A stretch of 64,000 nt of DNA from an uncultured Gammaproteobacteria bacterium (GCA_937801655.1 CALMWC010000009.1:20081-84080); one strand, 5' to 3'. Shown: positions 56,299 through 64,000, numbered from the stretch's first letter. Program-made: numbers and translations. The notes: a model not told the origin generated them from the letters alone.

Positions 56299-56715
56299 AT
56301 GGAAAAAGTATTACAACTTAAAGAAAAAGTTCAAAAGAAGCTCAAACTTTATGGACTGAGGCCTACTCGAGCTAGAATCAGAATAGGTATGATGCTTTTA
56401 GACAGCCCAACACATCTTTCTGCTGATCAGATTTATGAATCTTTAGTTGATAAAGGACACAGCATATCTAAAGCAACCGTTTATAATACTTTGAATCATT
56501 TTGCACGTAGCGGCTTAGTGAGCGAAGTAGCTGTCAATCCAACCCGAATGTATTATGATTCAACAACATTATCGCATCATCATTTTTATAATGTGGATAC
56601 GGGACAATTAACTGATATTCCAAGGGAAGAATTAGCTGTTGAGAATATACCAAAACTTCCAGACAATACTCAGATTGAAGATCTTGAGATTGTAATAAAA
56701 ATAAAAAATAAATAA
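56299..56715 (+). CDS. Fur-family transcriptional regulator (Irr/PerR-like)
   Basis: A 138-residue Fur-superfamily repressor. Winged-helix: LKLYGLRPTRARIRIGMMLL then HLSADQIYESL and SISKATVYNTLNHFARSGLV. The dimerisation domain has HHHFYNVDTGQL, giving regulatory metal ligands, but the two C-terminal CxxC pairs of true Fur are missing; that pattern is closer to Irr or PerR-like sensors. Possible roles are haem or peroxide response or iron control. The Fur box at 23.84 kb is probably read by this or another Fur protein encoded elsewhere. Confidence 0.88.
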   Translation: MEKVLQLKEKVQKKLKLYGLRPTRARIRIGMMLLDSPTHLSADQIYESLVDKGHSISKATVYNTLNHFARSGLVSEVAVNPTRMYYDSTTLSHHHFYNVDTGQLTDIPREELAVENIPKLPDNTQIEDLEIVIKIKNK

Positions 56716-56739
56716 CCAATAGTAAATAAGGAGTTAGAT

Positions 56740-57516
56740 ATGGCACGCCATAGAGCATTACAAATGTTTGGCCGATCAGGAAATCCAGCTTTCAAAAGTA
56801 AAGCATTTGCAGAAAGATCCTCAGATTTTTCAACTTCGGAGGTTATGACCTTATCTGGCACAGTGAATAAAACAGGCCTTTATTTATTGCTATGCTTTAT
56901 AACAGCTGCGTGGACATGGAATCAATTTTATTCTTCTGGCGATCCATCCTCGGTCATGGGGTATCTAATTTTTGGAACTGTAGGCGGTCTCATAGCTGCC
57001 TTGGTTACAATCTTTAAACCAACTGCTGCCCCTATTTCTGCCCCCATTTATGCTTTATTGGAAGGTTTTGCTATTGGCGGTATATCAGCAATGTTTGAAT
57101 CAATGTACCCAGGCATAGTTATTCAAGCTGTCGGCCTGACTTTTTTTACACTGGCTTCTTTACTCATGGCTTATAAAAGTGGAATTATTAAGCCCACTGA
57201 GAATTTTAGACTGATGATATTTGCTGCAACTAGTGGAATTATGCTTCTGTATTTGGTCAGTTTTGTAATGAGTTTTTTTGGCAGTGGTATTGGGTTTATT
57301 CACTCCAATGGGCCGATGGGGATTATATTTAGCCTTGTAGTGGTAGCTATAGCAGCTCTAAATCTAGTATTGGATTTCGACTTTATTGAGCAGGCCTCAG
57401 AACAAGGAGCACCTAAATACTTAGAGGCTTATGGTGCTTTTTCACTGCTGGTCACACTCATTTGGCTGTATCTTGAAATTTTAAGATTACTTTCAAAACT
57501 TTATTCTAGAAATTAA
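56740..57516 (+). CDS. Bax inhibitor-1/YccA family membrane protein
   Basis: A 258-residue membrane protein. The N-terminal tail contains GNPAFKSKAF, typical of the BaxI_1 subgroup, followed by seven hydrophobic segments from about residue 45. Family members are calcium-leak channels or modulators of membrane proteases; function here is unknown. Its stop shares a base with the ATG of the next 55-residue ORF (TAATG), indicating coupling. Confidence 0.88.
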   Translation: MARHRALQMFGRSGNPAFKSKAFAERSSDFSTSEVMTLSGTVNKTGLYLLLCFITAAWTWNQFYSSGDPSSVMGYLIFGTVGGLIAALVTIFKPTAAPISAPIYALLEGFAIGGISAMFESMYPGIVIQAVGLTFFTLASLLMAYKSGIIKPTENFRLMIFAATSGIMLLYLVSFVMSFFGSGIGFIHSNGPMGIIFSLVVVAIAALNLVLDFDFIEQASEQGAPKYLEAYGAFSLLVTLIWLYLEILRLLSKLYSRN

Positions 57517-57683
57517 TGGATTTAAATACTATTTTCTTTGGGCTGATGATTATTGGCTCACTCAGTATTTTTTTCTTTTTTGGAAAGTTTAGAGCATCAT
57601 CAAAACAAAGAGATCGAGATGATAGGATTGATTGGACTCAATCATTATGGAAAAAATTCAAATCTAGAAATAAAAAACATTAG
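57516..57683 (+). CDS. Hidden 55-residue single-helix membrane protein
   Basis: An ATG overlapping the stop of the YccA-family gene (TAATG) opens 55 codons ending TAG at 57683, 11 bases before the Mrp gene. The product has one membrane helix (about 5-23, IFFGLMIIGSLSIFFFFG), then a strongly basic and charged tail (SSKQRDRDDR...WKKFKSRNKKH). It fits tightly in the operon and has ordinary codon use. No family is recognised. Confidence 0.6.
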   Translation: MDLNTIFFGLMIIGSLSIFFFFGKFRASSKQRDRDDRIDWTQSLWKKFKSRNKKH

Positions 57684-57694
57684 AATTATTTTTT

Positions 57695-58507
57695 ATGGCC
57701 AGTATTAAAAATGTTATCGCAATAGCTTCAGGCAAAGGTGGAGTGGGTAAATCAACAGTCAGTGTTAATTTAGCTCTTTCATTAAAGCAGCAAGGTTATG
57801 CAGTTGGACTCTTGGATGCTGACATATACGGCCCTAGTATTCCATTAATGATGAATGCAGTGGGACAGAAACCTACCACACCTGATAATAAAACATTCAC
57901 ACCGATTATTTCCTATGGCCTTGAGTTGATGTCTATTGGTTTTATTGTCTTAAAAGATGAGGCAACGATATGGAGAGGGCCCATGATGTCTCAAGCAATC
58001 AGTCAGCTTTTATTTCAAACCAATTGGTCTGATTTAGATTATTTGATTATTGATTTTCCACCGGGCACTGGCGATGCACAATTAACCCTTTCCCAAAAAG
58101 CAGATCTAACCGGTGCTATTTTAGTCACAACTCCTCAAGATATGGCACTAATTGATGTAAAAAAATCCATGGAAGCCTTCAAGAAGCTAAAAGTTCCCAT
58201 TATTGGTTTGATTGAAAATATGAGTTATTTTATTTGTGATGATTGTGGTTCAGAGCATCATTTATTTGGTCAAAATAAAATTGAATTATTTGTGAAGGAG
58301 AATTCGATTAATTTATTGGGCAAGATACCTTTGGATCCTTCTTTTGTTGAAGCTGGAGACAATGGAGAACCCTTATATTTGAGTTCTGAAGACGAACTAA
58401 TTAAAAATTTATACGGCCAGTTATCTCTAAGAGTAGAGGAGTCGATAGCAACACTTGAAAAGCCAAAAACAAAAATTGAAGACATACAGGTTCAGTTAGA
58501 AACTTAA
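57695..58507 (+). CDS. Mrp/NBP35-type P-loop Fe-S cluster carrier
   Basis: A 270-residue Mrp-family ATPase that carries iron-sulfur clusters to apo-proteins. Deviant Walker A GKGGVGKSTVSVNLALSL at 13-30, DADIYGPSIP, FPPGTGDAQLTLSQ and the metal-binding CDDCGSEHHLFG (C-x2-C). It lacks the N-terminal DUF59 domain of many bacterial Mrp proteins and so is the short form. Operon with YccA-family and the 55-residue ORF is likely. Confidence 0.93.
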   Translation: MASIKNVIAIASGKGGVGKSTVSVNLALSLKQQGYAVGLLDADIYGPSIPLMMNAVGQKPTTPDNKTFTPIISYGLELMSIGFIVLKDEATIWRGPMMSQAISQLLFQTNWSDLDYLIIDFPPGTGDAQLTLSQKADLTGAILVTTPQDMALIDVKKSMEAFKKLKVPIIGLIENMSYFICDDCGSEHHLFGQNKIELFVKENSINLLGKIPLDPSFVEAGDNGEPLYLSSEDELIKNLYGQLSLRVEESIATLEKPKTKIEDIQVQLET

Positions 58508-58520
58508 TACTCAATCTTTA

Positions 58521-60083
58521 TTAAATTAATTTTGCTTTATTCAATAGTAAAATATTTTCTTTTAGAGACTCTATTTCATTGAATTTATATTGATCCTTTC
58601 TAGGCAGACAAGGCTTTTCTCTCTGACAGTCAAGACTTCTAGGGCAGATAATTCTTACTGGGTTCTCAAGAGCATCATTGAGCCAATGTATTTTTAATAT
58701 GTGTGCAATTTTCTCTATTGAGGTTTTAAGATCTCCTTTGATTAATGCTTCACCATTATTTTTCTGACAATCATTTTCCAGTTCTTCAATGAAATCCGAT
58801 GGATTAATACCTTGATTTTTAAGTGCAGGGATGATGTCAATACCGAGTGAGTAGAGTTTTAAATTGCCTGCCATATCTCTCTTACGTATAGAATGACAAC
58901 AGTATAGTGAGTTTTGATCACCTTCTTTCAGTAGAGACATTTGCGATTGTGGATTTTCAACATAACCTTCATTTAAAAGTCTAAAAATAGCCCAGTTAGG
59001 ACAGGGATTGGTTGCCATGGACATATTACCAAATGGCAGAGTTATGCCATTTGCTCTATACACTGCACTCAAATACCCCGGTTGAAATGCTTCAAAATAA
59101 TGCCAATGCAGGTAGTTTGATACAGCAGTGATCCTTCGCATCATAAGAGCTGGTGAAATTTCTAGTTTATTTGCTGACGATATCTCATGTTGATTTTTTA
59201 CCAGAAAGCTTCTGAATGGTTTCCTTGGGCAAAGCAGGGCACTTCCAAAGAAACTGGATTCAAAATCATGCCATGCCATCAACACATCGTGTGAATGATT
59301 GTCTGTAATATTTTTCTCTTGGCTATCAAAAGGAGTATTACCCGATGAGATAATGGATCGTAGACCATCCCCTTGATGCATAATTTTATGCCCCAAATGA
59401 GTTGCAAGATCGTATTTGAGTCTCTCGGGATTATTTTTTAAGTTTTCATTAACATAAACAGACGAGGGGGAGTCAAAAAAAGAACGCAACAACATTTTGT
59501 TTTCTATTTGAGGTGTCGAAGTGGTTATTCTATTTTGATTAAACCATTTAAGTTTGAGCCCATGAGTTTTATATAATTTCATTAAATCATTCACATTTAA
59601 GGGAAAGACTTTCTCACCAATTTCATCGGCAATTTTTTCTATATCTGGGAATCGATTGTAATTAATTTCTTGATATGAACGTATTAAAAGCTGGGCAAAC
59701 TGTCTGCCCGAGATTCCACTTTGATCCAGCAGCTCAGGAATCGCTCCTTGCAATAGATCTTTACTATAAAGAAAACCTGGTTCTAAAGGCAATTGAGATG
59801 TTTTTTTATTATCATCATCATTATCTTGTATTCCCATATCTAGGTTTTCATCCAGAAACCATGAAGACTCTTTTTGAAATACAGTGGCAATGATCTCAAG
59901 CACATCCTCAGAAGGTAGTCTTTTACCATTTTCAATCATGCTTAGGTAAGAGACTGAAGGAGCAATTCTGGTGTCTTCTTGACTGCATCTTTCAGACAAT
60001 TCCTCTAATGTCAGTTTATTGACTTTTCTTATGTTTCTTAACTTTGCCCCGAGTAAATGGCTTTTTCTGTATAAATTAGTCAT
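58521..60083 (-). CDS. ScfR/RamB-like short-chain fatty acyl transcriptional regulator
   Basis: A 520-residue XRE-family regulator. The helix-turn-helix is at about 12-70 (LRNIRKVNKLTLEELSERC, then SYLSMIENGKRLPS). The middle is an IrrE/ImmA-like domain whose zinc motif is degenerate (THLGHKIMH instead of HExxH). The C-terminal DUF2083-type domain has clustered Cys: NPCPNWA, CCHSIRKRDM and CPRSLDCQREKPC, which may hold a metal or Fe-S cluster. Relatives RamB and ScfR sense acyl-CoA status and control glyoxylate-shunt or short-chain fatty-acid genes. It is divergent from isocitrate lyase, and three 14-base repeats overlap its own start, predicting autoregulation. Confidence 0.88.
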   Translation of the reverse strand: MTNLYRKSHLLGAKLRNIRKVNKLTLEELSERCSQEDTRIAPSVSYLSMIENGKRLPSEDVLEIIATVFQKESSWFLDENLDMGIQDNDDDNKKTSQLPLEPGFLYSKDLLQGAIPELLDQSGISGRQFAQLLIRSYQEINYNRFPDIEKIADEIGEKVFPLNVNDLMKLYKTHGLKLKWFNQNRITTSTPQIENKMLLRSFFDSPSSVYVNENLKNNPERLKYDLATHLGHKIMHQGDGLRSIISSGNTPFDSQEKNITDNHSHDVLMAWHDFESSFFGSALLCPRKPFRSFLVKNQHEISSANKLEISPALMMRRITAVSNYLHWHYFEAFQPGYLSAVYRANGITLPFGNMSMATNPCPNWAIFRLLNEGYVENPQSQMSLLKEGDQNSLYCCHSIRKRDMAGNLKLYSLGIDIIPALKNQGINPSDFIEELENDCQKNNGEALIKGDLKTSIEKIAHILKIHWLNDALENPVRIICPRSLDCQREKPCLPRKDQYKFNEIESLKENILLLNKAKLI

Positions 60084-60123
60084 TGTGAAATTTACATTGT
60101 GAACTTTTTATTGTGAAATTTTA
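60082..60123. repeat. Three tandem 14-base operator-like repeats between scfR-like gene and aceA
   Basis: ATTGTGAAATTTAC (60082), ATTGTGAACTTTTT (60096) and ATTGTGAAATTTTA (60110) follow each other with an exact 14-base period. The first overlaps the regulator's start codon. A looser inverted copy, AAATTTACAAAT, lies at 60139-60150. The location between regulator and isocitrate lyase strongly suggests binding sites for the adjacent regulator. Function is inferred. Confidence 0.7.
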
Positions 60124-60189
60124 ATGAATTATAACTTAAAATTTACAAATTATTAAAATAATTCTTGATTAAGAAAAAATAGATCAACT

Positions 60190-60351
60190 ATGAGTAAGAA
60201 TAAAGAAAAACAGATTGAAGAGCTTCAAGATCATAAAATGACCACTATATCAAAGCCATTGAGCGAAATGGAAGTCGTTGATTTAATGATTTATGGGGAC
60301 GATGTCCTACTTTCCAATGAAGATAATAAACATATTTTATCAGATAAGTAA
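60190..60351 (+). CDS. Possible 53-residue ORF upstream of isocitrate lyase
   Basis: ATG at 60190 opens 53 codons ending TAA at 60351, 35 bases before aceA. The product is charged and soluble (MSKNKEKQIEELQDHKMTT, then LSEMEVVDLMIYGDDVLLS). The ribosome-binding site is weak. It could be a small co-transcribed protein or leader peptide, or an open stretch in the aceA leader by chance. No family recognised. Confidence 0.4.
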   Translation: MSKNKEKQIEELQDHKMTTISKPLSEMEVVDLMIYGDDVLLSNEDNKHILSDK

Positions 60352-60386
60352 TATCAACTAAAAAATCAAATAAAAAAGGATAAGTC

Positions 60387-61967
60387 ATGTCTAAACTTGA
60401 TGATCAAGCTAGTAAAGTAAAAGCAATAGCAGAAATGGATAGTTCTAGTTGGGCCAGTATAAACCCAGATTTTGTAGCTAGAATGCGTTTGCAAAATAGA
60501 TTTAAAACAGGAATTGATATTGCTAAATATACCGCTGCAATTATGAGAAAAGATATGGATGACTACGATAAGGATCCATCCTCTTACACTCAATCATTGG
60601 GCTGCTGGCATGGTTTTATCGGTCAACAAACTTTTATATCAGTGAAGAAACATTTTGGAACTAATAGTAAAAGATATCTTTATCTCTCAGGATGGATGAT
60701 AGCTGCTCTGCGATCAGAATTTGGACCTCTTCCCGATCAATCGATGCATGAAAAAACTTCAGTTGTTAGTTTAATTGCTGAACTCTATCAGTTTTTAAGG
60801 CAAGCAGATGCTCGAGAACTGGGTGGTTTATTCAGAGAACTGGATGCAGCTGAAGAATCTGAGAAAGAAAGCATACAATCTAAAATAGACAACTTTGAAA
60901 CACATGTAGTACCAATCATTGCTGATATTGATGCTGGTTTTGGTAATGAAGAAGCAACTTATTTACTAGCAAAACAAATGATTGAAGCTGGAGCGTGTTG
61001 CATTCAAATAGAGAACCAAGTTTCTGATGAAAAACAATGCGGCCATCAAGATGGAAAAGTAACCGTCCCACATGCTGATTTTTTAGCTAAAATTAATGCC
61101 GTTCGATATGCATTCCTAGAGTTGGGTATTGACGATGGGGTTATAGTTGCTCGAACTGATTCTCTCGGTGCAGGTTTGACTAAACAAATCGCTGTAACCA
61201 ATGAAAAAGGAGATCTTGGTGATCAATACAACTCTTTCCTAGATGTTGAAGAAATAGATCAAGACAATATCAATCATGGCGATCTGCTAATAAGTCAAGA
61301 TGGCAAACTCGTAAGACCTAAGCGTTTACCTAGCAACTTATTTCAATTCAGATCAGGCACTGGTGAAGCACGATGCATTCTGGATAGCATAACCAGTCTT
61401 CAAAATGGTGCAGATTTAATCTGGATTGAGACAGAGAAGCCAAATATTGCTCAAATTGGAGGAATGATGAAGGAAATACGTAAAGTCATTCCAAATGCTA
61501 AATTAGCTTACAACAACAGCCCATCATTTAATTGGACTCTAAATTTTAGACAACAAATATTTGATGATATGAAAGAAGCTGGAAAAGATGTTTCAGCCTA
61601 TGACAGAGCAGAGTTAATGAGTGTTGAATACGATGACACTGAACTTGCTATCGAAGCCGATGAGAAAATCAGAACATTCCAAGCTGATTCAGCAAGAGAA
61701 GCAGGTATTTTTCATCACTTGATCACATTACCCACATACCATACAGCAGCTTTATCGACCGATAATTTAGCCAAAGAGTATTTTGGAGACAAAGGAATGC
61801 TTGGCTATGTCGCTGGAGTTCAACGTGTGGAAATCAGAGAAGGCATAGCCTGTGTTAAGCATCAGAATATGTCGGGTTCAGATATTGGGGATGATCATAA
61901 AGAATATTTTGCTGGAGATGCAGCACTCAAGGCTGCTGGCGAAGACAACACGATGAATCAATTCTAA
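60387..61967 (+). CDS. aceA: Isocitrate lyase
   Basis: A 526-residue glyoxylate-shunt enzyme splitting isocitrate into succinate and glyoxylate, allowing growth on acetate, fatty acids and other C2 donors. The active-site Cys is in EKQCGHQDGKVTVPHADF, in the KQCGH form seen in the long (~530-residue) Pseudomonas-type enzymes rather than the KKCGH of E. coli. PIIADIDAGFGNEEATYLL, IEIENQ-like IQIENQVSDE and YNNSPSFNW are present. AAGGA lies 8 bases before the ATG. Malate synthase is not in the window. Likely target of the divergent ScfR/RamB-like regulator. Confidence 0.95.
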   Translation: MSKLDDQASKVKAIAEMDSSSWASINPDFVARMRLQNRFKTGIDIAKYTAAIMRKDMDDYDKDPSSYTQSLGCWHGFIGQQTFISVKKHFGTNSKRYLYLSGWMIAALRSEFGPLPDQSMHEKTSVVSLIAELYQFLRQADARELGGLFRELDAAEESEKESIQSKIDNFETHVVPIIADIDAGFGNEEATYLLAKQMIEAGACCIQIENQVSDEKQCGHQDGKVTVPHADFLAKINAVRYAFLELGIDDGVIVARTDSLGAGLTKQIAVTNEKGDLGDQYNSFLDVEEIDQDNINHGDLLISQDGKLVRPKRLPSNLFQFRSGTGEARCILDSITSLQNGADLIWIETEKPNIAQIGGMMKEIRKVIPNAKLAYNNSPSFNWTLNFRQQIFDDMKEAGKDVSAYDRAELMSVEYDDTELAIEADEKIRTFQADSAREAGIFHHLITLPTYHTAALSTDNLAKEYFGDKGMLGYVAGVQRVEIREGIACVKHQNMSGSDIGDDHKEYFAGDAALKAAGEDNTMNQF

Positions 61968-62007
61968 AAAATGTTTAGTATGAATCCATTAGGATCAACT
62001 TAATTAA

Positions 62008-62235
62008 TCAATTAAGTCTTGAGTTAGTGGTTTTAGAATAAATGTAAACAATGATAGCTAGAGTTATTACTGCGGCACCACTGTCTCCGATGGCATAAAC
62101 GGTTTCTATAAAGTTATTGAGAATACCACCAACAAAAGGCACATCACCAAAAACAACACCAGCAGCTACTCCGAGTGCAATTATACCCACAGCTAATTCA
62201 GTGAAATCTATTATCAAATTTTTAATACTATTCAT
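62008..62235 (-). CDS. Small two-helix membrane protein
   Basis: A 75-residue protein with two hydrophobic segments (about 10-30 and 46-66) separated by a glycine/proline-containing loop (GDVPFVGGIL). No family recognised. It stands alone between isocitrate lyase and a hotdog thioesterase; AACTTTGGATT upstream gives at best a weak ribosome-binding site. Real gene likely because of the regular topology and standard codon use. Confidence 0.6.
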   Translation of the reverse strand: MNSIKNLIIDFTELAVGIIALGVAAGVVFGDVPFVGGILNNFIETVYAIGDSGAAVITLAIIVYIYSKTTNSRLN

Positions 62236-62380
62236 AATTAATCCAAAGTTAATAAAACTATAATAGTTATATCATAAAAAAAATACGAATGAATATCAAA
62301 AAATACAGAGCTAACTATTTGATATAATTTAACTTTCATCTATTATCAAAGCCTTTATATTTTTTATTATTGAATTAATT

Positions 62381-62821
62381 ATGAAAACAGATGAAGAAAA
62401 ATTAAATCTACTGCGTTCAAATATTGCTAGACCTCCATGTCTCGACTCACTTAGGGGAGAAGTCATTTTCTATCAATCAGAACCACCAAAACTAAGGATG
62501 GAATTTGAAGCAATTCCTGAATTTTGTCATTCACCCAATCATATTGTGCAAGGTGGATTTGTAACAGGAATGTTAGATTCTGCTATGGCTCATTTAGTTA
62601 TTGCTTATTTAGATTTTGAGTTCAATCCAATTTCTCTTGATATCAATGTTAGTTTTTTAGCAAGCTCTCATCCTGGGGTCTTAATAGCAGAATCTAAGGT
62701 GAAGAAACTTGGGAAAAGCATAGGTTATTTATCAAGTGAGCTTTTTCAAAATGATAAATTGGTCGCAACCTCTTCATCAACTGTAAAGCTAGTTTCTATG
62801 TCTAGAAAGCCTCTATTATAG
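62381..62821 (+). CDS. PaaI-like hotdog thioesterase
   Basis: A 146-residue hotdog-fold acyl-CoA thioesterase. The family motif is HIVQGGFVTGMLDSAMAHL (about 53-71), in which the catalytic Asp lies, followed by SLDINVSFLASSHPG and VKKLGKSIGYLSSEL. It hydrolyses short or aromatic acyl-CoAs; substrate unknown. It ends 8 bases before tRNA-Thr. Confidence 0.85.
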   Translation: MKTDEEKLNLLRSNIARPPCLDSLRGEVIFYQSEPPKLRMEFEAIPEFCHSPNHIVQGGFVTGMLDSAMAHLVIAYLDFEFNPISLDINVSFLASSHPGVLIAESKVKKLGKSIGYLSSELFQNDKLVATSSSTVKLVSMSRKPLL

Positions 62822-62828
62822 TTTATAA

Positions 62829-62901
<73 letters not shown>

Positions 62902-62914
62902 CAGCTTGAAAGCC

Positions 62915-62994
62915 TTATAGGTATTGACTTATAGGATTATAGGACTTGAGTACAAAATGATTAAAACTATCTTGGTACACATATGGTACACATA
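62915..62994. repeat. Short tandem repeats beside tRNA-Thr
   Basis: Three TTATAGG copies (62915, 62929, 62937) are followed by an 11-base tandem repeat GGTACACATA (62974-62983 and 62985-62994). The stretch 62902-63150 holds no gene I can support. Such repeats next to a tRNA 3' end resemble integration or attachment-site regions of mobile elements; no matching second tRNA end is visible in the window. Confidence 0.5.
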
Positions 62995-63150
62995 AAATCA
63001 ATATAACTAAGTAGTATTATTCACATTTATATCTGCGCTTAATAATGAGGGTAGGCAGGTGCCATTGCAGTACTACCCGATATATATCTAATGCTCGTTC
63101 TAAATTGACCAAAAATGCTTGTATACCTGATAGAACTTTAATCAACTATA

Positions 63151-63744
63151 TTAGACTTTAAGATTGCATTCTGTTCTAGGTGATAGAGATCTGATTCTAA
63201 GGATTAAATTTCTAACACTTGAAGCATGAAACCTTCTTCCATATCTAGATTTAATTCCTCTTCTATTAAGTTCGTTTGCTATATCTTTATAAGTTTTAAT
63301 TCCACTTGCTTGTATTTCTTTAATGATAGGTTTCATGCCTTTTGCATACTTATTTGCATCAGCTGTGTGTGCAATCGTGGCTTGTTTAGTAGCCTTCTCA
63401 ATGTTCGGATTACCAAGCTTAACTCCTTCTTTTTTCAACTTGTCCATTTTCTTTTTTGTACGAATTTGAATCTTTATACTTTTCTTAGCAAGTTTTATTA
63501 GTGAATATTCTTTTCTTTTGTCGTAATTAAAATCAGTAATTACTATTGCTCCAATTGAGTCCTTTTTAATAGCACCATCTTTCTCTAATGCTGTTAAGCA
63601 AGGACTAACAAATCCTCTAGAAGTACCCATGTATTCTGCTAGAGCTTCGTGTGTTGGTGTATGTTGATATTCTTTATCGTAATGAGTAATAGCTTTCCAA
63701 GTTTGAAGCTTCCTCACCATCTTTTTGTATTCAGTTGTTGTCAT
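63151..63744 (-). CDS. Winged-helix protein with serine-recombinase-type C-terminal segment
   Basis: A 197-residue protein starting at the ATG at 63744, 8 bases after AAAGGAGG; an upstream in-frame ATG would add 21 poorly supported residues. The N-terminal part (about 25-75) reads like a LexA/MarR-type winged helix: HTPTHEALAEYMGTSRGFVSP then LTALEKDGAI. The C-terminal part (about 115-190) has KLGNPNIEKA and ANKYAKGMKPII, then DIANELNRRGIKSRYGRRF and HASSVRNLILR, close to the DNA-binding tail of serine recombinases (LNxRGIxTxxGxxWxxxxVxxIL). The catalytic resolvase domain is absent, so this is a regulator or remnant rather than an active recombinase. Beside tRNA-Thr, it marks an accessory segment. 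Confidence 0.7.
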   Translation of the reverse strand: MTTTEYKKMVRKLQTWKAITHYDKEYQHTPTHEALAEYMGTSRGFVSPCLTALEKDGAIKKDSIGAIVITDFNYDKRKEYSLIKLAKKSIKIQIRTKKKMDKLKKEGVKLGNPNIEKATKQATIAHTADANKYAKGMKPIIKEIQASGIKTYKDIANELNRRGIKSRYGRRFHASSVRNLILRIRSLSPRTECNLKV

Positions 63745-63803
63745 AATTCTTTCCTCCTTTATATAAAAACTAACTGCCATTTTTAACAAAGTCAATGATG
63801 TGT

Positions 63804-63898
63804 ACATTAAGTGAACATTAAGTGAACAACCCTTGTATAGTGGTATGTTTCGACCTTGTATAGCTGTATGTTCATTTAGTGTTCATTGATAGTGTTCA
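63804..63898. repeat. Two-sided TGAACA/TGTTCA repeat array with a duplicated CCTTGTATAG core
   Basis: ACATTAAGTGA occurs twice in tandem (63804-63814, 63815-63825), placing TGAACA at 63812 and 63823 (11-base period). To the right the inverse TGTTCA occurs at 63869, 63880 and 63893 (11 and 13 apart). Between them CCTTGTATAG appears at 63831 and 63854, each followed by a GTATGTT. The arrangement is roughly symmetrical about 63855 and lies upstream of the winged-helix gene. It looks like an operator, recombination or iteron-type site. Function is unknown. From 63899 to 64000 I see nothing further. Confidence 0.6.
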
Positions 63899-64000
63899 GA
63901 TACGAAACCTAAGGCATCCAACTGCTCTGAAACCCAATTGAATAAAGGCATCTCAGGCAATGCACTTAGGCGCTGAAGTAAGGAGGTCTAAGAGGTACTT

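Noticed and set aside
63001..63150. Possible short ORF on the plus strand starting near 63043
   Set aside because: No ribosome-binding site, no motif and no coupling to a neighbour.

Overview
The window is AT-rich, tightly packed bacterial DNA with about 60 convincing genes. It looks like a chromosome fragment of an uncultivated, probably marine, aerobic gammaproteobacterium. The block ispB / rplU-rpmA-obgE / rpsT / murJ-ileS-lspA, the single-chain AceE-type pyruvate dehydrogenase E1, the ~526-residue isocitrate lyase and the SAM-II/SAM-V-like riboswitch before metY all fit that placement. Exact taxonomy cannot be read from the sequence alone.

Layout. (1) 0.1-9 kb: a tandem alpha/beta-hydrolase, a 4-hydroxybutyryl-CoA dehydratase, and a leftward operon of FAD monooxygenase, membrane protein and two paralogous Rieske oxygenases; then a malonyl-CoA transacylase-like gene overlapping an outer-membrane CBM9/beta-barrel gene. 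(2) 11.3-18.3 kb: a complete five-gene propionyl-CoA to succinyl-CoA operon (mutase, pccB, pccA, meaB, epimerase). (3) 18.5-25 kb: an F420-type LLM oxidoreductase, an IbpA-like heat-shock protein behind a sigma32-like promoter, an FTR1 iron permease and a TonB receptor with a strong Fur box. (4) 25-32.5 kb: ilvD followed by npdG-cofE-cofD-cofC-fbiC, a full set for deazaflavin cofactor F420, which is uncommon in Gammaproteobacteria. (5) 32.6-37.7 kb: aceE, and a methionine operon (metY, a hidden 36-residue ORF, mmuM) preceded by the riboswitch and an intrinsic terminator. (6) 37.6-48 kb: mostly small or poorly characterised genes, including a divergent pair that both end in a PCP_red-like segment, a copper-delivery set (50-residue ORF, PCuAC, SCO1) and a 778-residue orphan. 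(7) 47-58.5 kb: housekeeping genes. (8) 58.5-62.8 kb: an ScfR/RamB-like regulator divergent from isocitrate lyase, with three 14-bp operator-like repeats over its own start codon. (9) 62.8-64 kb: tRNA-Thr(CGT) and the start of an accessory segment with short tandem repeats, a recombinase-derived winged-helix gene and a two-sided TGAACA/TGTTCA array.

The genes suggest a heterotroph using short-chain acyl-CoAs (propionyl-CoA via methylmalonyl-CoA, 4-hydroxybutyryl-CoA via crotonyl-CoA, acetyl-CoA via the glyoxylate shunt) and oxidising aromatic or polycyclic substrates with Rieske and flavin oxygenases. F420 supplies an extra hydride carrier whose main client is not clearly in the window. The most interesting items are the 4-hydroxybutyryl-CoA dehydratase with altered cluster-ligand spacing, the F420 operon with an atypical CofC, the riboswitch/mini-ORF methionine operon, the scfR operator repeats and the repeat array at the right edge. 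No CRISPR array, complete insertion sequence or rRNA was seen, and no gene-free stretch exceeds about 260 bases.
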